Shown: in pieces, positions 34,648-44,876 of the stretch
How positions within the stretch are numbered: the first letter of the stretch is position 1
Layout of the letters: each line of letters starts with the position of its first letter
NCBI GenBank assembly: GCA_014382245.1
Contig: JACNKC010000074.1
Coordinates: 1-64,000, forward strand
From: Pseudomonadota bacterium
GTDB lineage: Bacteria; Desulfobacterota; Binatia; UBA1149
Reading direction: 5' to 3'
Length of the DNA stretch: 64,000 nt
The notes under the pieces: generated by a model
Databases searched by the model: none
What the model saw: only the letters and a program-made list of their open reading frames with translations
What the model was told of the DNA's origin: nothing
Translations under genes and position numbers: made by a program

Positions 34648-36638
34648 CAGTTGCGCAGTCCGAACTCGTGCACCGCGTCGACCAGCGCGATGACGTTGTC
34701 TACCGGTGTGCCCGGCAATACGCCGTGCCCGAGGTTGAAAATGAAGCCGTCGCGGTTGCCCACTGCCGTCAGCACGTCGCGGCAGGCGCTGCGCACGGCT
34801 TCGGGTCCGGCGAAGAGTATGGCAGGGTCCATGTTGCCCTGCAGCGCGAGGTCGCTGAAGCGCCGTGAAGCCTCGGCGAGGTCGCTGCGATGGTCTATGC
34901 CCAGCACGCTTCCACCAGCCTCGACCTGCAGGTCGAGCAGGGCCGAGGTGCCGGTGCCAAAGTGTAAGCTGGGGGTCGACGGCGGCAGTGCGTCGAACAC
35001 GGAGCGCGTGTGGGGCAGCACGAACTCGCGGTACTCATCGGGCGACAGGCAGCCCACCCAGCTGTCGAACAACTGCACGGCCTGGACACCGGCCTCGACC
35101 TGGGCCGAGAGATAGCGCGCCACTGAGCGCGAGATAAGCGCCATCATGGCGTCCCAGGCGCCGCGGTCGCTGTGCATCAGGCGCTTTGTGTGCTCGTAGT
35201 TACGCGAGCCGCCGCCCTCGATGATATAGGAGGCAAGAGTAAAAGGCGCACCGCTGAAGCCTATCAATGGCAAGCCCGCGGGCAGCTCACTGCGCGTGCG
35301 CCTGATCGCGTCCATGACGAAAGGCAGCGACTCGTTGGGGTCGACCTCCTGCAGACGGTCTACGTCGGAAGCATCCCGGATCACGTGCTGCAGGCGCGGG
35401 CCGTCACCCCGGCTGTAGGTCAGTCCCAGTCCCATGGGCTCGACGATCAGCAGGATGTCTGAAAACAGTATGGCTGCGTCTACTCCGAGCCTCGCTGCGG
35501 CGGTGACCGCTACCTCGGCTGACAGCTCGGAGTTCTTGCACAGGTCCATGAACGGGGTTCTCGCGCGCAGCTCGCGGTACTCGCGCATGTAGCGACCGGC
35601 CTGCCGCATCAACCATACCGGTACGCGTTCCACGGGTTCTCTTCTGCAGGCTCGCATGAAGAGGCTTTGTTCGGGATCGTCGCTCGCGAACTCCCGGCGG
35701 CCGGCCGTCGGCGGTGGCCTGGGAACTGACTGGCGTCGGCGTTGCTCGAGCAACGGTAGCGCCTGCTCGGCTGCCGCCTTTACCAGGGCGCCCAGCTTGC
35801 CGCGCTCGGGTTGCACGTCGACGCGTATGCCCAGTTCACCCAGTGTCTGGCTGCACACCGGGCCGATCGACGCGACTACTACTTCTTTGAGCGCCTGCCG
35901 CAGTTGGTCAACGATGTCGGCAGCCGAAGCGATTTCGATAACGTTGCGGGCCTGCATCGAACTGGTAAACAGCAACACGTCGGCCGTGCCCGAGATGATT
36001 TCGCGCAGCCCGTCGAGCAGTGGCCTCGTGTTCTCCGGGGGCGCCCAGCGGTAGACCGCTACGTTCAAGGGCGTGGCCCCGCGCTCGGCCAGTCCACTGG
36101 CGAGCTGCGGGCTGCCGACGCCGTACTCCTGCACGGCAACGGTCTTGCCTTCGAGGGAAAACGTTGACTGGTTTGCGTCGAAGGCAGCGAGCACCTCCTG
36201 CCAGGTGTTGGGTTCTTCGGCGCGAAGGTCCACCCGGACACCGAGTTCGCCCAGCGCCCGGAGTGGTTTAGGGCCGCGCACTGCCACGGTGGTTCCTTTC
36301 AGCGCGGCCACGAGCTCGTCGCGTTGGTGCACTGTCTCCATGGCCGCAAACAGGTGCCGGGTACCGACACCGGTCAGGAAGACCACCGCGTCCACGCGGC
36401 CGGCGAGCAGCTGGCCTGCAAAGCTGATGGCCGGCCCGTTGTCGCTGAGTTCGACTTCGCGCATCGCTGGCGCGCTGATCGCGATGCCTCCCGATTTTTC
36501 GACCAGAGTTCCGCACTCGCTGGCTAAACGGGATTCGAAGTAGACCACCCGCAGGCCGCCAAAGCCTTCTGGGCTTGAACTGTTTGCACCGCCCTTAGCG
36601 GCCTTAGCGGCCTGGTCGCTGGAAGCCGAAATCACCAC
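34647..36638 (-). CDS. hemDE: Fused uroporphyrinogen-III synthase / uroporphyrinogen decarboxylase
   Basis: 663 aa. Residues about 28-298 are a two-lobed HemD, closing hydroxymethylbilane to uroporphyrinogen III (TGVGTRHLFAAM, VRGPKPLRALGELGV, LFTSSMQARNVIEIA, ASIGPVCSQTLGELG). A Pro/Arg-rich linker (299-320) leads to full-length HemE (325-663), with MRQAGRYMREYRE at 344, GFSGAPFTLASYIIEGG and FDSWVGCLSPDEYREFV. HemE then decarboxylates to coproporphyrinogen III. Two consecutive steps are thus in one chain, in pathway order. It starts at GTG 36636-36638 behind AAGGGGGG. Confidence 0.93.
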   Translation of the reverse strand: MVISASSDQAAKAAKGGANSSSPEGFGGLRVVYFESRLASECGTLVEKSGGIAISAPAMREVELSDNGPAISFAGQLLAGRVDAVVFLTGVGTRHLFAAMETVHQRDELVAALKGTTVAVRGPKPLRALGELGVRVDLRAEEPNTWQEVLAAFDANQSTFSLEGKTVAVQEYGVGSPQLASGLAERGATPLNVAVYRWAPPENTRPLLDGLREIISGTADVLLFTSSMQARNVIEIASAADIVDQLRQALKEVVVASIGPVCSQTLGELGIRVDVQPERGKLGALVKAAAEQALPLLEQRRRQSVPRPPPTAGRREFASDDPEQSLFMRACRREPVERVPVWLMRQAGRYMREYRELRARTPFMDLCKNSELSAEVAVTAAARLGVDAAILFSDILLIVEPMGLGLTYSRGDGPRLQHVIRDASDVDRLQEVDPNESLPFVMDAIRRTRSELPAGLPLIGFSGAPFTLASYIIEGGGSRNYEHTKRLMHSDRGAWDAMMALISRSVARYLSAQVEAGVQAVQLFDSWVGCLSPDEYREFVLPHTRSVFDALPPSTPSLHFGTGTSALLDLQVEAGGSVLGIDHRSDLAEASRRFSDLALQGNMDPAILFAGPEAVRSACRDVLTAVGNRDGFIFNLGHGVLPGTPVDNVIALVDAVHEFGLRN

Positions 36639-36880
36639 CCTACTGTAACCCCCCTTATCCGTTTAGCCAAAAGCGAAAAGCAGTGCTTATCAGTGACCCG
36701 CTTGAGCCGCTCTACCTACCCGAAAGGGTGTCACCCAGGTGGGCAAAGTTTGCCGCCGGGCTAACACCCCCTGCCTATTCTGTGGTAGCCTTCCCCTTGG
36801 CTTGCTCCAGCTGGGTCGAAAACGAGGCAGAGAAAAGGCTTGTTTTCAGGCGGCGGGCGCGCAGGACGGGAGGGTCAGAT

Positions 36881-37315
36881 ATGAAAACGATTGGTGACGT
36901 AATGACTCACGGTGTGGCGAAACTCCAGACCATCGATCCCGCGAGTACGGTCAAGCAGGCGGTTGATCTTCTCAACCAGCACAACATCGGAGCGCTGCCT
37001 GTCTGCGACGCGGGTGGGAGCCTGGTCGGTATCATAACAGAGCGCGACGTCCTCAGGCTCTGCGGCAGCGATCGTATTGCCGGTCTCGGCACGCAGATGG
37101 TCAGCGAAGTCATGACACCCTCACCGCTGGTAGGTGTGCCCGACGACTCGGTGGCCTACGTTATGAGGATAATGACCGAGCACCGTATCAGGCATCTGCC
37201 GGTAATGGACGGCCGAAGGCTGGTGGGCATAACCTCGATAGGCGACGTGGTGAAGGCCCAGCTCGAGGAGACCAACGCCGAGGTGAGTTACCTGCGCGAG
37301 TACGTCGGCGGCTGA
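36881..37315 (+). CDS. Two-CBS-domain protein
   Basis: 144 aa from ATG 36881 (MKTIGDVMTHGVAKLQTI), behind GGGAGGG; upstream in-frame sequence is not CBS-like. Two CBS motifs: residues 8-60 with NIGALPVCD and GIITERDVLR, and 74-128 with RIRHLPVMDGRRLVGITSIGDVV. The pair forms a Bateman module that binds an adenine nucleotide. Stand-alone proteins of this kind act as energy sensors; the partner is unknown. Confidence 0.9.
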   Translation: MKTIGDVMTHGVAKLQTIDPASTVKQAVDLLNQHNIGALPVCDAGGSLVGIITERDVLRLCGSDRIAGLGTQMVSEVMTPSPLVGVPDDSVAYVMRIMTEHRIRHLPVMDGRRLVGITSIGDVVKAQLEETNAEVSYLREYVGG

Positions 37316-37382
37316 CCCCGGCCGCGCGAGGTGCCTGCGCCGGGCTTGACCACCGCAGGCGAAAGCGGGAAGCTGCCGCGCG

Positions 37383-38204
37383 GTGAGCTTCGCTACGTTT
37401 ACAGGTATAGACCCGCGCCCGTACGCTCGCGGCCTCGCAGCCGCGCTTGCCTGCGCGCTCATGTCGGGGCTGTTACTGCCGGCCGACTCGCCTGCGCTCA
37501 TCCTCAACATCGAGAAGGAGCGGCGGGCCGAAGGCGGTGAGGGTCTCAGTCGCAGGCTGAACCTGAGCGCTGCGCTGCGATCGGGCAACGTGGACCTGGT
37601 CGATTTCGGCCTGGGCCTGAGGCTTGAAAAGTGGGACGAGCATAGTTCCTGGCTGCTGATCGCCGGCGGCAGGGTGGCCGAGAAAGACAACAGTACTTTC
37701 GTGCAGGAAGGCCAGGTTCACGTTCGCCGTAACTTCAGGAGCGACCAGCGGCTGGACCCCGAGGTATTTGCGCAGCTGCAGACCAACGAGTTCGCCGATC
37801 TCGAAATGCGAGCCCTCCTGGGTGGCGGTGTGAGGATGCGACTGGAGAGTGTAGAGGGCAGCAGTGCCTGGTTGGGGTACGGCGCGATGGTCGAGAGCGA
37901 GTTGCTCGACGTTGACCCCGGCTCCGGTGAAGATTCCTCGGTGTCAGTCTTGCGACTCAACACTTACCTGTCCTTATCGCGAGCAGTAGGCGAGAGCGCC
38001 GACTTTTCTGCCACGGTTTTCGTGCAACCACGCGTGGACGATCCCGGCGACCTGCGCGCGATGGCCGAGCTCCTGCTCGAGACGCGGGTCACCGAGGGCA
38101 TAGGCCTGGACCTCTCGCTGTCACTTGAGCACGACAGCCGGCCTCCGGGTGACGTGGAGCAGACCGACGTCCAGCTGCGCAACACCCTGGTGTTTGACTG
38201 GTAG
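37383..38204 (+). CDS. DUF481-type outer-membrane protein
   Basis: 273 aa starting at GTG 37383. A hydrophobic N-terminal segment (residues 15-38) is a signal peptide. Alternating strands such as RLNLSAALRSGNVDLVDFGLG and LRNTLVFDW match the DUF481/YdiY salt-induced outer-membrane family, ending in Trp as barrel proteins do. It is likely a small barrel of unknown cargo. It converges with the AsmA gene, 3 bp apart. Confidence 0.7.
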   Translation: MSFATFTGIDPRPYARGLAAALACALMSGLLLPADSPALILNIEKERRAEGGEGLSRRLNLSAALRSGNVDLVDFGLGLRLEKWDEHSSWLLIAGGRVAEKDNSTFVQEGQVHVRRNFRSDQRLDPEVFAQLQTNEFADLEMRALLGGGVRMRLESVEGSSAWLGYGAMVESELLDVDPGSGEDSSVSVLRLNTYLSLSRAVGESADFSATVFVQPRVDDPGDLRAMAELLLETRVTEGIGLDLSLSLEHDSRPPGDVEQTDVQLRNTLVFDW

Positions 38205-38207
38205 CGG

Positions 38208-40439
38208 TCAGGGGTTCTTTGCGGGCGGCGGCGGGGGCGAGGGCTCCTCGACGTCGACGCCTATAATTTTTCCGAAGCGCTCTATCACCGAGACCAGGCC
38301 GCCCGTGCCTTGCGCGACAAGTCCGGTCGCCAGGCCGACACTGTTTTCTACGACCTTGCCTGCGAGTTTTCCCCCTGGCAGGATCTCGGCTGCTTCGCTG
38401 CCTTCCGCCAGTATGCGCCCGGCCGCGTCGGGGATCACGTTGAGCACGGTCGACACGACCGCCCTCGGGTGAACCGCAACATCGGGATCCTCGAAGTCGC
38501 CCGACACCGACACTGGCACGTAGGTCCAGCCCTCGCTGTCCTTGAGATAGGGCATCAGTATGCCCGCCGACAGCAGCTCACGTTTTTCGCCCGGGCCGAT
38601 TCCTATCCACAGGTCGAAGTCCATGCTGGTGTCGAAGCCCACGCTCCCGCGCAGGGCCAGCTGGCCTACGCTGTTGCCGAACACCGCCAAGGGGCTCTGG
38701 ACGCGCCTGTCTCGTAGCTGGAAGTCCCCACCGGAGTCCACCATTTCCAGCTCTGCCAGCGGGGCGATGCCGGTCTTGCGGGCGAGCTCCTTCATGAAAG
38801 CCGAGTCGCGGAAGCCGGCTCGCGGTACCGCGAGCGACGCGTCGGCGCGCAGCCCGGTCAGCAACTCCTCGCCCGTGCCGGCTCCCGACACCGAACCCTC
38901 GAGGTTGAATACGCCCTCAAGCGTCCCCCATGAAGGCGGCAGGTGACGCTGCACGGCCAGCTTGATATCGGCGCCGGTGAGTTTGCCCGCGGCTTTCCAA
39001 GCCGGCCCAGGAGATGAACCAGTACCGAGCGTTGCCTCCGTCTTCCTCGGCGAGAAGTCCACGTGCGCGGTTAGATCGCCGAGGCTTCCACCGTAGAGAT
39101 CGGCCTCGGCTTCGTAAAGGCGGAGCACTCCTCTGCCGTACTCAACCTTGCCGGAGGCTTGCTCGAACTCCAGGCCTGGGAGGATCACGGCTCCGGCGCG
39201 AAAGTTGCCGCGCGCCGTGATGGGGACTTCGCGGGGATCGCGCCGCAGGGGACGCTCGCCCTTCCACTCCCTGCTCCATTCGCCGACTTTAACCAGGTCG
39301 AGGCGGTCGAGGTCGAGTTCTACGGCCAGCGCGAGGTCGTTGCCCAGGCTGCCCTCGAAGCCCAGGTCAGCCGTGAGCCTTCCCGATTGGCTCGCCCAGC
39401 CGGGGCCGAAAACCGCCGTCGCTACGCTGGCTAACTCGGCGTCCCTGACCAGCAGCTTGCCGGAGTAACGATCCGGTTTGCCGCCGGGAAACAGGTCGGC
39501 CGCACCGTCGAGCGTACCGCCAGCTACTGAACCGGTGAGCCCGCGTATCCGCAGACGCCCCGCTTCGCTGACGGCCAGGCCCGAGAGTCGGCTCATTTCC
39601 AGCCCGCGCCAGCTGAGCTTGCCCAGTTCGAGCCTGGCTTCACCTGGCGCCGGCGCCGGCAGTTGCGGCGGCAGGTCGCCGCGCCACGCGGTGGCGAAGG
39701 CCACCATGCGCTCGAGGTCGAGGCCCGAGAGGCGCAGGAACTTTTTGCCGTGGTTGCGTAACTCGAAGTCACGCCGGGGACCGCCGGGAAACAAGAGTGT
39801 TCCCGTGGCTTCGAGCGGCCACGCGCCGTGTGCCGGTTTCCAGCGAGCTCTTTCTATCGACACCGTCGCCGCGGCGTCGTCGTCTGGCGGCAGCAAGAAA
39901 ATATGACTGTCGCTGATAACAATCTGCTTGAGCTGCAGTGATACCGAAGCGCCGCCGGGCGGTGACTGCCGGTCGCTGTTGTCGCCCGCGCGTATGCTGG
40001 GCGGCCGGCTGAGCGAGTCGGCGTTGAGTTCACCCGAGCGAGACCTGCGCAGGGTCATTGTCAGTCCGCTGAGCGAGAGCGAATCGATTTCGAGTCGCGC
40101 TTCGAACAGCGCGGCGAGATTTATTCCCAGGCGGACCTCGTCGACCTGGAGAAACGGGCCGTCGCCTGGAGCCCAGTCGGGATCCTCGGATAAGCTGACC
40201 CCGCGCAGCCACAGTGAACTGGTCTTGAAATCCAGCTCGTCCACCTGCAGGCGTCGCCCGAGCCTGGCCTCGACCGCCGGCAGCAGGTTGCTGTTAACCC
40301 ATTCGGCGTCCAGCAGCAGCTGGCTGATCAGCAGGGGCACCGCCAGGGCGACGACCAGTACCAGCAGCGCCAGCCCTACCATCAGCCTGCCGGCCACTCC
40401 ACCTTTTTGCTTCTTCGATGTCACAGTTCGACGTTTCAC
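38208..40439 (-). CDS. AsmA-family inner-membrane protein
   Basis: 743 aa read from GTG 40437-40439; the frame is open to 40526, but that part overlaps the divergent gene's leader. One transmembrane helix ([20 protein letters not shown]) is followed by a long periplasmic beta-groove with AsmA motifs at its N-terminus ([39 protein letters not shown]) and the conserved C-terminal beta repeats. AsmA-like proteins are thought to move phospholipids to the outer membrane. The exact start is uncertain. Confidence 0.78.
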   Translation of the reverse strand: MKRRTVTSKKQKGGVAGRLMVGLALLVLVVALAVPLLISQLLLDAEWVNSNLLPAVEARLGRRLQVDELDFKTSSLWLRGVSLSEDPDWAPGDGPFLQVDEVRLGINLAALFEARLEIDSLSLSGLTMTLRRSRSGELNADSLSRPPSIRAGDNSDRQSPPGGASVSLQLKQIVISDSHIFLLPPDDDAAATVSIERARWKPAHGAWPLEATGTLLFPGGPRRDFELRNHGKKFLRLSGLDLERMVAFATAWRGDLPPQLPAPAPGEARLELGKLSWRGLEMSRLSGLAVSEAGRLRIRGLTGSVAGGTLDGAADLFPGGKPDRYSGKLLVRDAELASVATAVFGPGWASQSGRLTADLGFEGSLGNDLALAVELDLDRLDLVKVGEWSREWKGERPLRRDPREVPITARGNFRAGAVILPGLEFEQASGKVEYGRGVLRLYEAEADLYGGSLGDLTAHVDFSPRKTEATLGTGSSPGPAWKAAGKLTGADIKLAVQRHLPPSWGTLEGVFNLEGSVSGAGTGEELLTGLRADASLAVPRAGFRDSAFMKELARKTGIAPLAELEMVDSGGDFQLRDRRVQSPLAVFGNSVGQLALRGSVGFDTSMDFDLWIGIGPGEKRELLSAGILMPYLKDSEGWTYVPVSVSGDFEDPDVAVHPRAVVSTVLNVIPDAAGRILAEGSEAAEILPGGKLAGKVVENSVGLATGLVAQGTGGLVSVIERFGKIIGVDVEEPSPPPPPAKNP

Positions 40440-40502
40440 CGCTCCCGGTGTTTCAATGGTGGCTACGCGGAGGCGAAAGCGCCAACGCAAAGGAGTAATT
40501 TT

Positions 40503-42806
40503 ATGCGTTGCCGCACCAAGGTTCACTACCTCCTACCGCTGGTTTTGTCTGCCTTCCTCCCCCTGGCGGCATCCTGTACGGCTCCCGAGGGGCCCGCGTC
40601 GAGGGGGTGGGAGGTGCCGGCGGCCCAGCCCGGGGGCGAAACACGTCCCGCGGCTGTGCTCGACGACATACGGGAGGCGCTCGATGGCCTGCCGGCCGGT
40701 TACGCGCCACGCACCCACCACCTGGGGGAAGACGGCTCGCCTGAATTCAGCAATCGCCTGTCCATGGAGGGCAGCCCCTACCTGATCCAGCACGCCCACA
40801 ACCCGGTGGACTGGTACCCCTGGGGCGACGAGGCGTTCGAGGCTGCGCGGCGCCTGGGTCGGCCGGTGTTGCTCAGCGTTGGCTACTCGACCTGCCACTG
40901 GTGCCACGTCATGGAGCGCGAGTCCTTCGAAGACCTGGAGATCGCGGCTTTCATAAATTCGCATTTCGTCGCCGTAAAAGTTGATCGTGAAGAACGGCCG
41001 GACGTTGACGCGGTGTACATGGACGCGGTGCACGCGCTGGCCGGGCGCGGCGGCTGGCCGATGACAGTGATGCTGACGCCGGATCGCGAGCCGTTCTTTG
41101 CCGGTACGTACTTTCCGGCGCGCGACGGTGACCGAGGTGCCCGTCGCGGCTTTCTCAGCATTCTGAAAACACTGTCGGACAACTACGCCGACAATCCCGA
41201 CGCTGTCGTAGAGCAGGCGGCCCGCGTGACCGCGCGGCTGCGGGCCTCGGCCCGGGCCGCGGCCCCGGCGGGAGTACCGGGTGACGAGCTTTTGCAGAAA
41301 GCCGTGCAGTCGCTGTCGGCTTCCTTCGACCAGCAGTGGGGCGGTTTCGGTCGCGCGCCCAAGTTTCCGCGCAGTGCGACCCTGGATATGCTGCTGCGTT
41401 ATCACCGTCGCAGCGGCGACGAGCGTGCCCTGGAGATGGTTGTCATCACCCTCGAGCGCATGTTGCAGGGCGGCGTCTATGACCAGGTGGGCGGGGGTTT
41501 TCATCGTTATTCCACCGACTCGCGCTGGCTGGTGCCGCACTTTGAAAAGATGCTTTACGATAACGCGCTCATCGCCTCGACGCTGGTGGAGGCCTGGCAG
41601 GTAACAGGCCGCGACGACTTCGCCCGGGTGGCCCGCGAGATACTCGACTACGTGTTGCGTGAGATGACCGACGAGGCCGGCGGGTTTTACTCGGCCACCG
41701 ACGCTGACAGCCCGGCACCCGGCGGTCACGAAGAAGAAGGCTTGTATTTCACCTGGACGCCGGGCGAGCTCGACGAGGCCCTGGGAAAAGACGAAGGCGA
41801 ATTTGCCCGCAACTACTGGGGCGTTACCGAGGGCGGCAATTTTGAAGGCCGAAGCATTCTCTACGTTGATCGCCTGGCCGCCGCCGTGGACCGCGAACGG
41901 CTCGACGCCATACGCGCGCGGCTGTACGAGCTGCGCGCCGACAGGCAGCCCCCGGGCCTGGACGACAAGGTACTCACGGCATGGAACGGACTCATGATCT
42001 CGGCGCTGGCCAAGGCCGGGCGTGCCCTGGGCGAGCAGCGTTACGTCGACGCGGCCGTCAGGGCGGGTGAGTTCCTGCTGTCGCAGCTGCGCTACGGCAA
42101 CCGCCTGCGGCGTTCATGGAAATCGGGCAAGGCACGGCACGATGGCGTGCTCGATGACTACGCCTTCCTGGCGGCAGCCCTGCTCGATCTTTACGAAACC
42201 GACCACGACCGGCGCTGGTTGGAGCTGGCGCTTGAGCTGCAGGGTGGCGCCGACGAGGAGTTCCTCGACGAGACCGAGGGTGGCTATTTTCTATCGCCGG
42301 CGAGCGGAGAGAAGCTGCTGGTGCGCAAGAAGCCGACTTACGACGGCGCACGTCCCTCGGGTAACTCGGTCATGATTTCGAACCTCATGCGCCTGTACGA
42401 GTTCACGACCGACGAGCAGTGGAAAGAACGCGCCGAGCGCGCGCTGGCCGCGTTCTCTACGGCCCTGGCGCGTTACCCGGCCGGTAGTCCTCGCATGCTG
42501 TCGGCGCTGGACTACTACCTCGACAGCCCGAAGGAGGTCATCCTCGTGCGCGCGGCCGACGACGACGATCTCGGCCCCTTCACCGCGGCTCTCAGTCGTA
42601 CCTACCTGCCCAACTGCATTGTCGCTGCGGTCACCGAGGGGGAGCAGGCCCGCGAACTCGCGGGACTCGTGCCGCTGGTAGGAGGGAAGACTGCGATCGA
42701 TGGCAAGGTGACGGCCTACGTCTGCGAGAACCGGGTGTGCAAGTTTCCGACGACCGACCCAGGGAAATTCGCCGAGTTGATCTCGACAGTCAAGAGTTAC
42801 GAGTAG
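40503..42806 (+). CDS. DUF255/thioredoxin-like lipoprotein (YyaL, SSP411 family)
   Basis: 767 aa from ATG 40503 behind AAAGGAG. The N-terminus ([18 protein letters not shown]) is a signal with a lipobox-like cleavage before Cys. The DUF255 domain (about 90-250) has [20 protein letters not shown], then [16 protein letters not shown] with a CHWC redox-like motif. A large (alpha/alpha)6-barrel region follows ([34 protein letters not shown]). Most family members lack an export signal, so a membrane-anchored version is unusual. The function is unknown. Confidence 0.88.
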   Translation: MRCRTKVHYLLPLVLSAFLPLAASCTAPEGPASRGWEVPAAQPGGETRPAAVLDDIREALDGLPAGYAPRTHHLGEDGSPEFSNRLSMEGSPYLIQHAHNPVDWYPWGDEAFEAARRLGRPVLLSVGYSTCHWCHVMERESFEDLEIAAFINSHFVAVKVDREERPDVDAVYMDAVHALAGRGGWPMTVMLTPDREPFFAGTYFPARDGDRGARRGFLSILKTLSDNYADNPDAVVEQAARVTARLRASARAAAPAGVPGDELLQKAVQSLSASFDQQWGGFGRAPKFPRSATLDMLLRYHRRSGDERALEMVVITLERMLQGGVYDQVGGGFHRYSTDSRWLVPHFEKMLYDNALIASTLVEAWQVTGRDDFARVAREILDYVLREMTDEAGGFYSATDADSPAPGGHEEEGLYFTWTPGELDEALGKDEGEFARNYWGVTEGGNFEGRSILYVDRLAAAVDRERLDAIRARLYELRADRQPPGLDDKVLTAWNGLMISALAKAGRALGEQRYVDAAVRAGEFLLSQLRYGNRLRRSWKSGKARHDGVLDDYAFLAAALLDLYETDHDRRWLELALELQGGADEEFLDETEGGYFLSPASGEKLLVRKKPTYDGARPSGNSVMISNLMRLYEFTTDEQWKERAERALAAFSTALARYPAGSPRMLSALDYYLDSPKEVILVRAADDDDLGPFTAALSRTYLPNCIVAAVTEGEQARELAGLVPLVGGKTAIDGKVTAYVCENRVCKFPTTDPGKFAELISTVKSYE

Positions 42807-42839
42807 ACAGTCTGCCCCCTTCAGACGGGAAAAATAGAA

Positions 42840-42882
42840 CCCCGGCAGATCAAGGAGAAAGGGGAGCCCGAATCTGCCGGGG
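42840..42882 (+). terminator. Large hairpin after the DUF255 gene
   Basis: CCCCGGCAGAT and ATCTGCCGGGG pair perfectly around a 21-nt purine-rich loop, 34 bp past the stop. The lack of a T-tract makes Rho-assisted or processing-type 3'-end formation more likely than simple intrinsic termination. Confidence 0.5.
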
Positions 42883-43070
42883 CTCCGTTCCCAGCCACCA
42901 AGGGGGGGCGGCAGCCGGGAAATCACTATCGTTCTGCTTCGAAGATACGCTTTATTCCGGCAAGCGGTAGTGCCCGGCTGCAGGTTGTGCCGCATGTGCC
43001 ACTGCCGGTGGAAGAGCGAAGGCCGTTGCGCTAATCAACCGCGGCCAATACAAAGGTTTTCGGCGGCAGT

Positions 43071-43099
43071 TGTAACGATGATGTGTAGTTTTCGTATAA
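43071..43099 (+). promoter_or_regulatory. Candidate ECF sigma-factor promoter (autoregulation)
   Basis: TGTAACG (43071-43077) and CGTATAA (43093-43099), 15 bp apart, resemble the GTAAC / CGT promoter elements of ECF sigma factors, about 60 bp before the sigma gene GTG. ECF factors commonly transcribe their own gene. Confidence 0.45.
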
Positions 43100-43159
43100 C
43101 GAACAGAGGACGAGGCAGCTGTGTAAAAGGCCCCTTGCAATGCTGCTCCGGGATGGAAC

Positions 43160-43690
43160 GTGGCTGAGCTGTCGGCACTCATGGCCCAGGTTCAGCGCGG
43201 CAATGAGCAGGCCTACAGGGAGTTGCTCGGCGACGTTTACCCGCTGTTGCTTCGTTATCTCGGCCGTCGCCTGGGTGGTCCGGAGGCGGCCGAAGACGTT
43301 TGCCAGGAGATACTGATGACCGTACACCGAGTACGCCATACTTTTACACCGGGGCGCCCCTTCGAGCCCTGGTTGTACTCCATCGCCCGTAGTCGATTGA
43401 TCGATCACTACCGCCGCGAGGGGCGCCGATCGATCGTTGTCGCCGACACCGAAAGGGTCGAAGTCGAGCAGGCCGAGCCTCCTGCCGAGGGCATGGAGCG
43501 ACTCGCGGCTGCGCTGGCTACCCTGCCCGCTATCCAGCAGAGGGCTTTCAGCCTGCTCAAGATCGAGGGCCTGGACACGGTCACTGCCGCCGAGCGCGAG
43601 GGCATCTCGGTGTCGGCTCTCAAGGTGCGTGCGCACAGGGCCTACCGGGCCCTGAGAGTGGCCCTGGGAGTGGAGGAGGGTGAGTTGTGA
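43160..43690 (+). CDS. ECF-type RNA polymerase sigma factor
   Basis: 176 aa from GTG 43160. Region 2 (VQRGNEQAYRELLGDVYPLLLRYLGRR, EDVCQEILMTVHRVRHTF, PWLYSIARSRLIDHYRREGR) and region 4 (LPAIQQRAFSLLKIEGLDTVTAAEREGISVSALKVRAHRAYRAL) are clear, with no region 3. The last 4 nt overlap the downstream NrsF-like gene, the arrangement of sigma/anti-sigma pairs such as Caulobacter sigF-nrsF. The stress signal is unknown. Confidence 0.92.
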   Translation: MAELSALMAQVQRGNEQAYRELLGDVYPLLLRYLGRRLGGPEAAEDVCQEILMTVHRVRHTFTPGRPFEPWLYSIARSRLIDHYRREGRRSIVVADTERVEVEQAEPPAEGMERLAAALATLPAIQQRAFSLLKIEGLDTVTAAEREGISVSALKVRAHRAYRALRVALGVEEGEL

Positions 43691-44370
43691 GCTGCCGTGA
43701 AGACAAGCCTTCCGTGTCGGTAACGATCGATGCCCTGGCCGCAGGGCTGGAGCCGGTCCGCCCGGCGAGGCCCGCGCTCATGTACCTGGTTTGCCTGTTC
43801 GCCGGGGCGGTTTCGGTGGCTTGTACCCTTTCCCTTATGGGTGGCAGGGCGGACCTGTCCGAGCGCCTGGCGTCGGGTTCGTTTCTCGGCCTGGCCGGGG
43901 TGCTGATGGTCGCGTCGGTCGTAACGCCGCTGCTGGCTGTCCGCCTGGGTTTTCCCGGTCGGCAGGTCAACGGGCGCCTGGCCGGTGGGCTCGCTGCTCT
44001 GCCCGCCTTGCTGGCGGTAGCCGTTTGCCTGTTGTTGCCTTGGAATCCGGGGTCGGACCCATCGACTGCGCTCGTTGGCGGACTTTCGACCTGCAGCATG
44101 GGCATAGTCATGGCCGCGGCCGTTCCCTGGCTGGCTACGCTGGTGGTGTTGGCCAGCCTCGCCCCGCTCGACGCCGAGTGGGCGGGTCTGCTCGCCGGAC
44201 TGGGCGCGTTGTTTGCGGGCGCGCTATCCTTTCACTTCGTTTGCCCTTCGACCAACAGTTTTCACCTGGCCACTGCCCACTACATGCCCCTGTTGCTCGC
44301 GGCGCCCGCGGTCGCGCTTCCGGCATGCGCGTTGTTCCGCTGGATAACCAGGCGAAGGGCGCGCCCGTAG
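43687..44370 (+). CDS. NrsF-like membrane anti-sigma factor (DUF1109)
   Basis: 227 aa starting at GTG 43687. Six hydrophobic segments begin near residue 31. The C-terminal part HFVCPSTNSFHLATAHYMP has the Cys/His pattern of DUF1109/NrsF proteins, which hold an ECF sigma factor at the membrane until oxidation or metal stress. The 4-nt overlap with the sigma gene supports a dedicated pair. NrsF function is inferred from family and context. Confidence 0.78.
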   Translation: MSCREDKPSVSVTIDALAAGLEPVRPARPALMYLVCLFAGAVSVACTLSLMGGRADLSERLASGSFLGLAGVLMVASVVTPLLAVRLGFPGRQVNGRLAGGLAALPALLAVAVCLLLPWNPGSDPSTALVGGLSTCSMGIVMAAAVPWLATLVVLASLAPLDAEWAGLLAGLGALFAGALSFHFVCPSTNSFHLATAHYMPLLLAAPAVALPACALFRWITRRRARP

Positions 44371-44407
44371 CCTGCGGCCTGATCGCTGTGCCGACTGCAG
44401 CTGCGGA

Positions 44408-44815
44408 CTACAGGCCCAGTAGCGCGTGGTCGCGCATCATGCAGCGGTCCATGACCACGTCCATGCCCGCGCCTGCTGCGCGCGCGGCTGCTTGTTCGTC
44501 TACTACGCCGTCCTGCAACCACACGGCGGGGATTCCTGCTTCGATGGCCGCGTCGACCACCTCGCTCGCGTAGTCAGAGCGTCGAAACACTTGCACGAGG
44601 TCCACCGGGGATGGTATGGCGGCCAGGTCGGGCCAGCAACGGCACCCGAGCACGCTTGCCACGCGGGGGTTGACGGGCACGACTTCGTAACCGGCGGCTT
44701 GCAGGTAGGCCGCCACGCGCTGCGAGTCCCGGGCGGGGTTGTCTGACAGCCCAACCACGGCAATGCTGCGGCAGTTGGTCAACAGCCGCCTGGCGATTTC
44801 TGGTACCGCTTCCAC
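44408..44815 (-). CDS. CoA-binding-domain protein (YccU-like)
   Basis: 135 aa from GTG 44813-44815. The Rossmann fold has [51 protein letters not shown] and [19 protein letters not shown], all typical of succinyl-CoA-synthetase-like CoA-binding proteins of about 135-140 aa. Upstream ATGs in frame would overlap the start of ispG and give an overlong protein. The biochemical role is unknown. Confidence 0.82.
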   Translation of the reverse strand: MEAVPEIARRLLTNCRSIAVVGLSDNPARDSQRVAAYLQAAGYEVVPVNPRVASVLGCRCWPDLAAIPSPVDLVQVFRRSDYASEVVDAAIEAGIPAVWLQDGVVDEQAAARAAGAGMDVVMDRCMMRDHALLGL

Positions 44816-44876
44816 CCGCGTCGACGTTAGCGCTTGTCGGAGGCTTTTCCTATTCTCTATGCTGGCCAAACCGCCT

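Larger units (their letters stand above)
42807..43159. other. 353-bp gap between the DUF255 and sigma-factor genes
   Basis: No credible gene. It holds a perfect 11-bp stem (42840-42850 with 42872-42882) downstream of the DUF255 stop, with no T-run, and a candidate ECF promoter at 43071-43099 ahead of the sigma factor. Nothing else is evident between 42890 and 43070. Confidence 0.7.
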
